Shown one piece after another: positions 47,601 to 60,144 of a stretch of 64,000 bases of DNA. The stretch spans positions 248,001-312,000 of the forward strand of contig JAQGBZ010000023.1 of assembly GCA_034687125.1 (NCBI GenBank), given 5' to 3'. The position numbers were made by a program, and so were the translations under genes. Position 1 is the first letter of the stretch, and every line of letters begins with the position of its first letter. A model generated the notes under the pieces. The model made no database searches. It had not been told where the DNA came from and was given only the letters and a program-made list of their open reading frames with translations. This DNA is from Neelides folsomi (lineage: Eukaryota; Arthropoda; Collembola; Neelipleona; Neelidae).

Positions 47601-50600
47601 CGGAGGTCTTTTAAGCCGTTTTTTTGATCAAGTGTCGTCGCCTAACGAAATTAGCAACTTCCCCTACATCTCGACATTAAGCCAAAAATGTTGTAAGAGA
47701 CTGAGAGCAAAAAGCATTTAGTTCTGACTTTCCTTAAACTTCTTCCCCCCCCTTTTGTTTACTATTATCTTGACTTTCTTGACTCGTGCACTCGCTCTTA
47801 ATTGAGTGAATGCTTCTATTGTCTTATGACTTCCAGTGCGATCTTCCTCACCTTCACTCTTCACTCTCATTTTCAGAACTCGCGTAAACTTCCGCACATT
47901 ACGAACGCACTTTGTCAGTTTATAATATCCCTCTCTATGTACCATATGAATAAGTATACGACTTCCATGTTATCTTTCACGTTTTAACAACCAAATGCAC
48001 ATTAGATCTTATCAATGCAAAGGTTGAAGATTTCCCATTTTCTGTTCTTACTTTACACTTGTAGTTTTAAATTTAAGATCAACGTCTTATCAGCATTCGC
48101 AATCGCCATTCGCCCTTTCATATCCATAGGCCAAAGAAAACAGTTTTATAAAGAAAAACATGACTAAATCGTTTTAGGCTTTTATTGTTACATATAAAAA
48201 CATGATTAAATGGGAATAAAATAAAAATTTGAATTAATATCAGATAAACATTATAATGGTTTAAAACACTTTACATGTTTCCGATAACCTAAAATAAATA
48301 CATGCCCCTCTATTAAATACTTTTTTAGAATAGTATAGATAATATGTAATTTTCATTCTCTTCATTGATTATTCATTGTTCATTGGTTCCTTCATTTCTG
48401 CGTTTCGTTTTTACTGACGTAAAAGTAATTATTTCAGACTCATGTGCACAAGCCCTAGTTTTTTAAAACTGTGATGCAAAATAAAATTAAGACGCTAACA
48501 TCTTATTCCTATTTGATAATCACAATGAAATTAAAATAAATTCCAAGACATAATTTATTTACAGACTGATTAACATCGTGAATCAAAAGATTGGTAAAAC
48601 AGTTGAGTACTTGTATTTACATAGTATTTATCACACATGTACAAAGGTATATCACTACCTAAGTACACATGTATGTACCATACATAAAAGCAAGAAGTGC
48701 GTGGAAGCAAATAACGTGTAGAAGTAGAAGTAAGTTGTTAATAACAGAAGCCGAAGATCCCGAGGCGGTGAATTAATACGGTATCCTCTTAAGAGGGTGA
48801 GAATTTGGGCGGAAGAACTCGTTACTCTGGAGGAGGATTTGAAAGCCAAACCAAATAAACATCCTCCAGTTGGATTCATCAATCAGAGAAGATTAAATTT
48901 CTCCTCCCTCTTCGCTCGGACCGAATTGGTCTGTTATCCTTTCCCAACACGTCCATTTCTCCAGGAGTCTCATCATCTTCTTTAAGAATGAAAAGATTGC
49001 GAGTGAGCCAAAAATTGTTCCATCGCCTTCACTCACGCAACACTCACACTCTTCACCCATCCATGTGTTGAGCAGAGCTCAGAGGGTAAAATAATCTCAA
49101 GGGAAAAATATCATGTCCCGTCATATGAATATTCTCAACATAAATTCTTTTCATTTCTCAATAAATTTTATTTTAAAAGATTTATGCTAATAGTTCTTTT
49201 CATTCCACCCATCTCCACTCTCATAAGATATCTACTACATCTTTTACATCCGTTTTACATCTTGAGGTCTAATACTTATGAAATAAGTCTGAAGATTGAA
49301 CATCTCATTTCATCATATCAAATTCCATCATCTCACCAATTCTCATTTTCAACCTCCTTAGCCGTCATCGTCATTCACTTCAATGAATTGAAACATGAAT
49401 TTCTACAACTTGGATTCACAGATTTCTCTTCCACATGGACAAGCACCGGTAAATTACTCTCTGAGGGGTTTTAAAAACCAAGGAATTTTGTATGGGAATG
49501 ACTCTTGTGTTAATTATCCCATAGGGGCGAAGACAGTCGACTTCAAATGAGCAAATGGATGTGTAAAAAGGATATTTTGGAAATGATTGAGGGTTGTAGT
49601 CCGTTTTTGGAACTAATGAGAGCTTCCCTTCATTATCTTCCTCTCTTCGCCCATTGTAGTGCAAAAGTCTCGTTCAGGATCTCATCTCCTCATCTTCTCT
49701 TCGCCCATAAATCCCTAAAGGCAATTTGCAAGCGAAAAACAATTGGAAAAAATTTTCAATTGTACTACTATGGGACTCACTTATATTAACTCATAGGTTC
49801 TGATGATTGTATTTTGTATAGTACTGAACCTATGCATTGTAACATCTCCCCTTCGGAGGTTCCCACACAGAGCGACACACACCCAAACTCCTTCTTCGAC
49901 TTCTTTTAAACGGATTATGGGCCGGGTCTATACGAACTTCATTTTATTTATACCGAAGCATCCTCTCATTAATCATTTCGACTCGAGAGGAGTTACAAAC
50001 ATTCAAACATAGAGACTTGTCTTTTGGGACCCTCGTCGTCTCGTCATTCTTATTTTTCCGTCCATCATTGAATCATTTGCTTCTATTTAATCTATTTACC
50101 TTTCCTGCATTGTCATCCAATGCTATGTGTGTGCATGTTAGACTTAAACCTTTCATGTCTAATTGTGCGATTGTCTTTATAAGGAACCGCTACCTCACTT
50201 CAACACAACTTACGCTAACTTCATTAAAACTTTTCATGAGCGAACATAGAAAAAGAACATTATAAAGTGTTTATTCCTTGAGGTAGACACTCACGATACT
50301 TTAATAGCATCTTTTTATCATTAGAGTCATTCCAAATTTAAACATTTATTCCTCCTCCTTTTAAGGCTCTTCGTGAATTTTCATTTCTCCCTTGGTAAAT
50401 CTTGTAATGATTATGGGCCTTCAATAAATATCATTCATAATTTCATATTAGGAATATTCAATAAGTCATGTGTATTTATACTTTATGACTGAAAAGAAAT
50501 TAAAAAACACATCTACTAATATATTGACTTTATAACTAGTGGGTTTTTACTACTGTTTGTAAAATCCAAAAGCAATAATAAAAGAGTTTCTCTTTCAGTA

Positions 50601-52540
50601 TATTACAAATTGCAATATACACATAATACATACTTATACATACATGTATATTGTATATTGGTAAGATTTATAAACTATTACTTATACGTATGTGAAGTTT
50701 AAAGGTCCACTCTAAAAAGAATCAACAATTGTGTTGGTGATTTTGGTCAAGTAAGGAGATACAAATTTGTAGTAGCTGAAGTTAACAAACTCAAACGTGG
50801 TAAAATGACCGGAACCCTACTTAAGCTCAACAATAAGGATGAGCATTAGGGGTTGTAGTAAAAGTAAATATTTTCAAACAGAAGTTTAGAGTGGAAAAGA
50901 CAAAAAGCAATTTGAATTTCCTGAGTGGATTTTGATGGGAGAGTATTCGGGAAATGATACCGGTCTCCTTGGGCGGGGGCCCTCATTCAATAAATTAGGT
51001 ATGGGCAGGGGCTGGGCTCCGCAATCAGGCCTTATATGACCCTTGAGCCAGCAGGGCGTTATCCACGAATCTCACACATTGAGAACCACCTTTAGGATTT
51101 TTGCATACGAAGGCCCTGCACGTTGTTGGCCATCTCAGGTTCATATTGAAGAAGGAATCTTTCTTTAAACTGCTAAGCCAGAATCATAGGGAGAACAAAC
51201 ACGTTGTATCTCCCATCGTAAAAGTAAAGGACGAAGTAAGTTGAATCCACATTACTCATCTCACCCATCTCGAAAAGATTTTATATGGATTGTTGTAGTA
51301 AGGACTTTTTCAAACTGCCCCTCAAAACCTGAACTCATTAATCCATCCATCCGCCATCGAGTTTTTCATTAAATTGAACTTTTAAACTCGACTTGTCCGC
51401 CTGGTCGCCCGCCTCCACAAAGAGAAAATTAATCCCATCACCCTCAATTATTATTCATGTTAAAATCAAAACGAGTCATTTCCATATTCAATGACTCTCC
51501 TTAAGCCTATTATGTATGGAGCAATGACAAGAGAAAGTATTATATCTAAATAGTAGTAGACTACATAACACTGTCCATTCTATAGGCTCATTTAGTGCCA
51601 ACTATGAAGCGATCAAGGTTCATTGGACATGCTGAAAAAGACAATTGACAGTTCTATTAGAATAATTATAATAGCATGCTGATCGAGCAGGTAGCAGGTA
51701 TACAACTATAGTCACATATAATATTCAACTATTCAACAATAATCTTTTCAATGAAACTTTGCTTACTCATTCCTCAACTTCTCTTGTTTGGTCACATTCA
51801 AATACTGAAGGAAATTGAATCAGATAAGGACTAATCAAATAATAGAAGAGAATCACATATGAAAGAATTTCATTCAAGCCGTTCCTATTCCAATAGAAAG
51901 GATGTTCTGATAGAACCCAAGCAGATTCATTTACTCATTGGAAAATGGCATTAAAATAAGTAGAATCCTCATTGCCTTAAAAGGTTTTCGCATGGAAATC
52001 TTCAATATCAATAATTACATACATGTACGGATTATGGGCAATAAGTAATAAAACTATAGTCTACTTATCTTATAACGAACTTATGATGATATCTTTAAAA
52101 GTATAATTTATCTACGGGCGGATTCGCCTTTGCTTTTTTCTTCCCATTGAAGCATGAAAAACTCTAAAATTTGACAGTATTTTATAGTATCTGTAGTTAA
52201 GAATCTGAATTCCCCGAGAAGAAAATTTTGTGGAAATGCAAATTAATGAAACTGAGAATAAATCAATAGGAGGGATTCCTTCTAAAAGAGTAATGAAGAG
52301 TGGATGGTTGATGAGGATTGTTTGGGCGTGGTACAAATTGGTTCGAAGATCAATCTCTATTGACTGAGAGCCTCAAAAGGGAAAGGTGTATGGGGAATTG
52401 GCGTGTTTGCGAAAAGAAGGTGGGGGGCAGGAAGAGAGTCTGGTTGAGGAGTAGTTGGCGGAGAAACAACCTCCAGTCATTTGGCAGGAAGAAGAGGGAG
52501 AAGAGCCGCCTTCTCTTCCCATCCACATCTACATAAATCA

Positions 52541-52554
52541 GTGTGTGTGTGTGT
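52541..52554. repeat. Short GT dinucleotide run
   Basis: Seven perfect GT units upstream of the DOMON gene start, inside a GC-richer presumed promoter region. Confidence 0.85.
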
Positions 52555-52647
52555 TTCTGTGCGTGTAAAAATAAAACCCGGGGAAGAATCATAAGAGCCG
52601 ATTCGGGTCAACCTCACTGTCATCTTTAACTCTTCAACAATTAGAAC

Positions 52648-55600
52648 ATGTTTTTGCTCCTAAGTGCCTCGCTGCTCTTTCTCCTCTCGACTTCTTTCGT
52701 CGCCTCGTTCCAGTTCACAGAAGAGTCGGCCTTATCAATCCCATCGGTAAAAAAAAGCATTTTGGATGTTTCTGATGGTCCTTGAGACCTTATATGTGAA
52801 ATCTCACAGGTTTGCCATTCATAAGTAATTGTAAATTAAATCAGATCATTAATTTCTCCAGTGGGACAGCAAGAAGAGGGAGGAGGCCGTGACGGCCTTT
52901 TATAAAGGGTGCAACGAAGATGAGAGTAGGAATGGACGGGATGGGCTCAAGACCTGCTACGGTGCTTTTGAAGAGGACTGTGTGGCCAAGAAGTCCTGCC
53001 ACTTTGCTGTGTCAATCACGGACGAGTTAAGGGGATTTACGATCACTTTGCTCGATTTTATGGACTTGCTCTCTCGGGCTGGTGGCTGGATTCACCTCAA
53101 AGACTTCTTCTTTGCTCTCGGATTAGACACAAGCAACGTAAGATCCTACCTCAAACCTTGCCCCAGACTCAAACCTAACAAATCCACTCATCAATTTTAT
53201 TCCACACTTATCGGAAACCCCGCCGCCTTTGCCAAAAAGAAACTCTCAAGTGTCTCTGACGCCGACCTACCATATATAAATAAGCAGAGTTTAATTTAGA
53301 AATCGATCCATCAATGAGAAAATTTTTACAACATTCCCAATTTCAAAGATTCTTGAGCAGAATCAGTGTCTTTTACTATGTAATTTATATAAGTATGTAA
53401 GTAAATATAATGTGTCGATGTCGAACGGAAGTTGAGGATTTCTGGATTTCTAAACAATATGTCTTTTCTTAGAAATTGAGCTGATCTATAGCAAACAAAT
53501 GGAATCAAATTATCATGTTAAGATCAAGGGTCTGAGATATGGAGGGAAAGCATGGAAAAAATTAGAAGATGAGATTGTGAAGGAATGTGGAGGGAAGAGA
53601 AATGTTTTGGAATGGGATTGAGAAGGGGACAGCAGGATGATAATAAATCATTAATAAGGATGAATGTAATATGGATTGATTTCAATTTGGCAGGATCGGG
53701 GCGGCGTGGAGTGTCGGCTGCCAACATTGAAAGATTTCAAGGTCTTTATGTTCTCCGACAGGGACCCGAGGAAATGGATCATTCCAAAGGTAAGGAAATC
53801 TTTCATCATCTCCTTTCAAGAAAATGATTTTTTATCCATTGGATCAACCCCCCATGTCTATAATTGATATGATCAATGATTGACCAAATTGAATATCATC
53901 AACTCTGCCTCACAGACTTTTCCCATAAATGGAACTTTTAAATCACAGTGAATCATTTAGGACATTACGGCTCTCGTCATAAAAATTATCCTGTCAGCGG
54001 ACCCCATCAAATCCCTATTTACTCCCAAACTAAACGCTCACCTTTAACAGCTTTTAAAACGAGAACGAAAGAGAATATAAAACTACACACATAAATCTCT
54101 AAAGTGAATGAGTCTTGTGTATAAAAAATACAAAAGCCCGTTTTTACAAATAAGAATTGAACTTTGGCCAAACACGTAATATTATCCTTTTCCGTTTATT
54201 CCCCTTCGAAATGAAAACGACGGGTGTTGAATGTTCGAAACAAACATTTGATTTTGATTGTTTCATTTAACATTGAAACAGACGTTTAAAAATTGGTTTC
54301 TTGCATGAGTTAAATATAGGATTTGGAAATCTGTCTGCAATCTATTCATAAATAATTTCCAACAGTAGACGGAGACAAAAATATGTATAAAAAGAGTACC
54401 GAAATAAAAGAGAGCAAAATATTCAGAAATAACATAATCAAGATGAACCAATTTATTGTAATTTTAAACAGACGGAGCTCAGCGTTGGTAAACGATTGAT
54501 GAATAAAAATGAATGGAAACGAGACTGCGACTCTCGTCGGCTTTCTGGTCTTCTCAGAACCTCCGACCCCAACAACTTCAACTTGACTTCTTACATTAGA
54601 ACAAATTCTCTTTTCTCTCTCTCCTCAAATCCTACATTGTACAGAACTCAGGATTATTCTTCAGTTCGGTTCATCACCAGCGACTCGATCCTTTATACAG
54701 ACATTGATTCATTGAATAGAGACGGAGGAGGAGGAATAGAATCTCCAGAAAATTCAATTGATAGATTCTATGAAGGTTGTGCTACACCAGATAGAAGCGA
54801 CAAACGCTGCTTTGGTCTCTTTTACTCTGACTGTCTTCAGAGGAAATCTTGTGCCCTTGCGGCGTCCATTAAAGAAAACTCAACTCATTTCCAACTTGAC
54901 TTGCTGAATTCGGTGAAGGGACAATTTGGAAAACCAAGCGGGCATGTTTACATGGCCGCTTCACTCGCCACCGTTGTGAAAACGGTATCGGTAATTTAGT
55001 GAATAGATTTACTTTATTTAAGCACCTAAATTAATTTTGTTTTGCACATTTACACGTTTCATTATTAATTTAAACTTTTAATGAATAACCTGAAATTAAT
55101 AGTTTATAAAAATTAAAATTTCTTGTTAAAGGGCGATGAACTAGAGATTGAATGCAGAACACCGACAATGGAAGATTTTAAAATATTCCTATTTTGGAAT
55201 CATAATGGAATTGAAAAGGTCCATTGATATTAATATTTAAATAGATAAATTATTTAGTACATACATATTTATAAGGGAATTTTTCAATTTGAAATTCAAC
55301 CAGTTTTTTGTTTAATAGGCCTCCAATGGAACTGATTTTTCAAAGGCCTCCAACACGATCGACAAAGAAACTTTCAGAAGAAATTGCGAAAGAGATTATG
55401 CAGGAAAGAGCAAAAAGTTTTTCGGCGATGAAATCAACTTTTACCTGGACCGTTCCCTCTCATCTATAGGAATCATGACTATCAGAATTCATGGTAAATT
55501 ACTCACTTCTTTCCCTTCATATCACGATAAAACTCCCATTTCAAACAATTAAGGCACTGTTTCACTAGTTCACTATTAAACCCTTTCCACTAAATTAAAC

Positions 55601-57297
55601 CCAATCCATTTAGCTCCTAGAGCTAACATAAGTGAACAACAGAATTTAATCCATTTAGAAGTGATTACCAGTGAGGGCAATCATGTCAACGTTCTTTGTT
55701 GATTGACTATGAAATGTTGAAATTTATGTTCCGAACCAAAAGCTTTCCTAATTAATTCCATTTTGTTAATGATCCAGATGAGATACGCAACCTTCACACG
55801 CGCGATCGCCTTTTCTACACAAACTACGGAGAAGCAGGAAGCCGGGAAGTTCTCCGGACCCCAATGAGCGAAATAGGGAGCAGCATTCCACGGCAACCGC
55901 AGCCGACTCAACGCTATACTCCTAGGCCAAGTCGAGTAACTGACTTGGAAGAAGGAAAATTCCACGGATCCAACAATCGGGCAGACATCATCTCTTTTAA
56001 CAGAGCTTCAGAGGTTGAACGAGAACGACAAGAACGGGAACGAGCAAGAGAAAACGAACTCGAAAGACTTCGTTTAGAAAGAGAAAAATTCGAGAGAGAA
56101 AATGATCGAGGGCGACTTGATCGGATCCGAGCTGAAACTGAAAGAATTCGTCAACAAGAGTCTCGCCAAGAGACTGATAGAATTCGTCAATTAGAAACTG
56201 ATCGAATTAGACAGCAAGAAACTGATCGGATTAGACAACAAGAATCAGAGAGAATTAGACAACAAGAGACCGAAAGAACCCGTGGCGGATCTCGAGAAGA
56301 ACGGATAAGAAATGTAGAACGAGAGCGAATTAGTCAAGAAGAATCATTAAGCAGAAGTGAACAAGAGAGAAGAATATTAGAAAGAGAACGACAAAGACAA
56401 AGAGACGCGATGGAAAGACTTGAAAGAGAGCGAATGAGAATTGCTCAGCAAGAAAGAATCCCAATGGAAAGTGAGTCATACTTTGGGTCAAGGACAAGAC
56501 CAACGACCAGTACATTAAGACCTGTGAGGCCATTTACATATCCACAGGATATTATTACTCGACCGACGACAACAGTACCTACGACAATTCGTCACCGAGT
56601 AACGTTAAAACCCATCATTAACAAAGACCCTGAAGTTATTACTCCTGCGACTGACACGGAATCTTATTTCAATCGTGTTAGAGAAAATAGCGAGACTGTG
56701 AATTTAAATCAAAGAAAGGGAACGCTAAGTTCTCGACAACCTTATCTCGATGCTGGTGATCCAATTAAAGGACAGGCGAATGAAGTGACCGAAGTTGAAG
56801 CTGAAGATGTTGAAGGAATGAACAGAAGGATTCTTTCTGAAATTGCTAGAAGAAAATCACCACCGAAGAAAACTTTCTTCTCGGCCGAAAATCTCGATTT
56901 GAGTCTATTCAACTCTCCGAAAGGGCGAGAAACAACAAGTGTCGCTCAGGGAGGAATGGGAGTGTTTATTGGAGCTTCTAGCAGAGATACTTTTAGTACG
57001 AGCAAAACAGGGAGAAAAGAAAATGAGATCGTGATGGTTGAAGAAACCAAAATTCCTAAAAAGATTTCATCAGAATCTGACGAAGACGACGATGACGATG
57101 AGGACGAAGACGAAGACAAATATTCAAGAACTAATTTAAAAGCAAAAGAGAACAAAGAGAGAAATCAAATCCAAACTTTTTCAAGTTTAAGAAATCGAGA
57201 AACGTCAACGAAGCCAACGTCAAGTGCTTTTTCGCTCAAGATCAATTTGTTTATTTTAATAGCTTCTATCACATACACCATTCTATTATATAACTAA
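52648..57297 (+). CDS. Secreted or surface protein with two DOMON-like units and an Arg/Glu-rich helix
   Basis: Seven exons: 52648-52746, 52862-53137, 53694-53789, 54472-54990, 55132-55218, 55319-55493 and 55778-57297. They total 2772 bases and 923 residues, in frame. Residues 1-20 form a clear signal peptide (FLLLSASLLFLLSTSFVAS). Units at about 46-157 and 258-359 share C-[YF]-G-x-x-x-x-x-C-x-x-[KR]KSC. They then have a strand-rich region and a [VI]EC segment followed by RxPTxxDFKxF, a layout like the DOMON domains of ferric-chelate-reductase-1-type proteins, which bind haem or sugars. Each unit is followed by a related cysteine segment (KRDC, RRNC). Residues about 494-651 are almost all Arg, Glu and Gln, predicted to be one long helix. 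A Thr-rich part, an acidic run and a hydrophobic C-terminus (INLFILIASITYTILL) follow, suggesting a GPI signal or tail anchor. The ligand and partners are unknown. The donor after exon 5 (GTCCAT) is weak. Confidence 0.8.
56119..56280 (+). repeat. In-frame 24-base repeats coding for RIRQQETD-type octapeptides
   Basis: Within the last exon of the DOMON gene, about six 8-residue units follow one another (RIRAETE, RIRQQES, RIRQLETD, RIRQQETD, RIRQQESE, RIRQQETE). Synonymous differences between units show they are not a very recent expansion. A period of eight differs from the heptad of ordinary coiled coils and suits a stable single helix. Confidence 0.75.
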
Positions 57298-57516
57298 CTA
57301 ATTGGAATAGGTAATAGTCTAAATTATCATATTATGTACTGCCGTTAATGGCCGTTTCCATTAATCTCATTCGTTTAAATGGAAAATTCTCATTATTTTT
57401 AACCTACTGTATTTGCAAATCACGCTTTATAAATTAATTTTGTTCACTATGTAAAGAGTCAACTATTCAATATTCTAGGGTAGTTATAATCACAACTAAT
57501 TTCACCATATAACTAC

Positions 57517-58179
57517 TACGAGGGATGCATCAAGTCTTTAGATACCTGACTTATTTTTTTTCTTGCTTGAGATTAAAATCTAATCATATACTATTTTCAT
57601 AATATAAGGTCTAAAGAAAATTGACAAAAATTTTGGGGATCCTAAGTATCACCGATCCGAAATGACAGGCATAATGGGTTCAAAGTTTGGGAGATGGTAA
57701 TTCGCTCAATTTTTTGAAAATTCATTTTGACAAAATATTAAATAATTTTTATTAAGAGCAAATGAAAGGATTTTATAATTTTTAATGGAGCATTCATTAG
57801 CATGTTGTTGAGCTTTAAATACATTGATTTGGAACCGAATATATTGAAGGAAAGAATAATTATAAAATTTGATTCAACACACAGCTATACTCCATTGAAA
57901 TGGTAGGGCATTCCTTGGTTTGGCTCCCCTTCCCCTGCCTTCCATTCCCTATCTCAGCGCTGTGGAGCAAACCGAGCATTTCCTCTCTTTTCCACTTGCG
58001 AATTACCATCTCCCAAACTTTGAACCTGTCATTTCGGATCGGTGATACTTAGGATCCCCAAAATTTTTGTCAATTTTCTTTAGACCTTATATTATGAAAA
58101 TAGTATATGATTAGATTTTAATCTCAAGCAGGAAAAAAAATAAATCAGGTATCTGAAGACTTTTGATACATCCCTCGTA
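57517..58179. mobile_element. Mariner-type non-autonomous element with long inverted repeats
   Basis: Left repeat 57517-57705 and right repeat 57998-58179 are near-identical reverse complements, with a few substitutions and two small indels. Both start TACGAGGGATG, and the outer TA on each side fits a TA target duplication. Mariner family ends of the cecropia/mori type often begin CGAGGG followed by a TCAAAAAGT-like motif, and the right end here has TATCAAAAGTCTT. The 292-base core has no transposase frame. The high similarity of the arms suggests a fairly recent element or selection on the hairpin. It lies 220 bases past the DOMON gene stop. Confidence 0.8.
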
Positions 58180-60144
58180 CATACTATATGTAATACCAAT
58201 GGTATACTGAATTAAGGGAAGATAAATACCTTATAATTAAATACCATAAAATAGCAACTATTTATAAGCATTTAATTGAATCAATTTATTCCTAAAGAAT
58301 AAAGCTATTAATTTTAGATAACATACCTACGACTAAAACTATTTAAATTGCTCACTGGTCTTGAGTGTTTTAAAAATTCATAATTTTTTGTAAACTAATC
58401 GACATCTAATTAATGACTTTTAAAACTGATTTTATTTAATCAAAAAGATTGTTCAATTAACTTGTAAATGCGCTAACATACTCATACACAAATAAATATA
58501 TACTGTAGGTAAACTTATTATTACATACTTAATTGATTATAACATTCGCACATTCATTGTATTGTAACTTAAATATCTTTAAGGTCAACTTTTTAAATGT
58601 CATTCATAACTCTTAAGTATAGTATGTATACATAGAATAAGTAATAAAGATAAATACAGATATATTGTATATTAGGAAGTATATACCTAGGTATATGTAC
58701 GTTTACAACTTCAAGTACCTTTCGATTTTAATTTCAAATGACAGTTAATGGGTTAAATTGTAGCGCATATTAATGTACTTAGATAATGTCAAAATATATT
58801 AAACCTTAATGCCGCTTTATAATATACAAAAAGAGAAAGTATTATCACCATTTTACCATTTTATACAAATACCTACACACATAATTTCAAATATGTAAAA
58901 GTGTACTTAAGTAAATAATAAGTTTACTTTTATTTTAACTATAATTATATAGATAGATTGAGAAAAGTCACTTAACTTTTTTGTGTTATTTTAAAAATGC
59001 TTTATTGTTTATGTTATTCCTTCAAAAAGTTTTAAAAAATAAATGTTTTCCAATAATTTTTCCTAGCATGTTGCATGTTTAACCCATTCTCATCTCATCT
59101 TTGATTTATTAATTGAAATGACATGAAGTCTTAAAAGACCTTCATGCCAAGCATTAGAAGCATAGGATAAATAGCCTAAATATATGTAAATGGTTAAATT
59201 AAATACATAGTATAAAGACATTGTTGTATCCCTTATCCTTACTATTAATTTAGTCCCAAATAAGCATAGTATGGTGTATGTCAATCAAAAGTCTAATTTG
59301 AAAAAAATTTTCAGAAATCGGAACGCTTGTCAGACTGTCATCGTTATTTTGTCATTTACTTATACATACCTAATTACTAATTATAATACATGAAATATTA
59401 TCATACATGTATTATTTATAATAATAAAAGTCAAAGATAAAATACAGAATCGGTTTGAAATTACATTTTCATTCATATTTGAAATACATTGAATACCTAG
59501 TGCCATCAATGATTTGCATAAAGTATCCAATTTGTAAGATATTTATTGCTAAATCGGGTATGAATATATGGAGAGACAGTGGGACGTGGGAGTGTGATCA
59601 GTTGTACGATTGTCGGTGAGTTAACTACTTACCATACATACTAAACACATTAATAGATTATACTGTATAATACGTACTAATATGCAATTGAAGATGAGAT
59701 TCATTCAATAACAAAAACAAAATATAAAAAATACTTATATCTTTTCATTTATTTAGAATTTTTAATATATTGAAAAATTGAAAACTTCAATATGATATTA
59801 CAATATATAACAATTAAAAGTGTACATCTTTACACATGTATGTATTTGTAATGTTGTACTATCTATCTAATTTGCAAGAGGCTATATTCAATAATAAATG
59901 TTTTGTGTTGTAAAAAAATATAATAAATTCTCTTAAGCGAAGGAATGAATTTGATTCAAACACTAAAATTTTTAACAATTTGTAATCGGGCACTAAAAGT
60001 ACTTGGCAATAACCGTAATAAATTAACGTAACATGAAAAATAACCGCAATAAATTAAAAGGTAAGGACCCGAACCGCGATGGCTAAAAGACTATTATTAA
60101 TGAGTTTGGTTAAGATTAGAATTTTAAAAACAATATTGTTAATA
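58180..60144. other. Very AT-rich intergenic stretch
   Basis: This lies between the mariner-like element and the GPKOW stop codon. It is almost wholly AT-rich with many TATGTA and GTAC motifs. The one exception is a short GC-richer segment near 59560-59620 that could be an isolated exon on the plus strand. The GPKOW 3'UTR should lie near the right end; a clear AATAAA close to the stop was not found. Confidence 0.5.

Larger units (their letters stand above)
44563..52647. other. Eight-kilobase intergenic region without recognised genes
   Basis: It contains the bL17m 3'UTR and then AT-rich DNA with GC-richer islands near 44960-45090, 47440-47960, 48700-49110, 49400-50260, 50950-51440 and 52300-52620. 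The last island lies directly upstream of the DOMON gene and may be its promoter. A 39-codon cysteine-containing minus-strand frame at 51025-51144 is noted separately. No other coding signal with splice support was found. Confidence 0.5.

Noticed and set aside
55681-55965. Minus-strand 94-codon frame opposite exon 7 of the DOMON gene
   Set aside because: It is the complement of a spliced coding exon whose sense frame is supported by the whole gene model.
57061-57120. GAC/GAG/GAA run considered as a separate microsatellite
   Set aside because: It is in-frame coding for an acidic run of the DOMON protein with mixed codons, so it is described with that gene.
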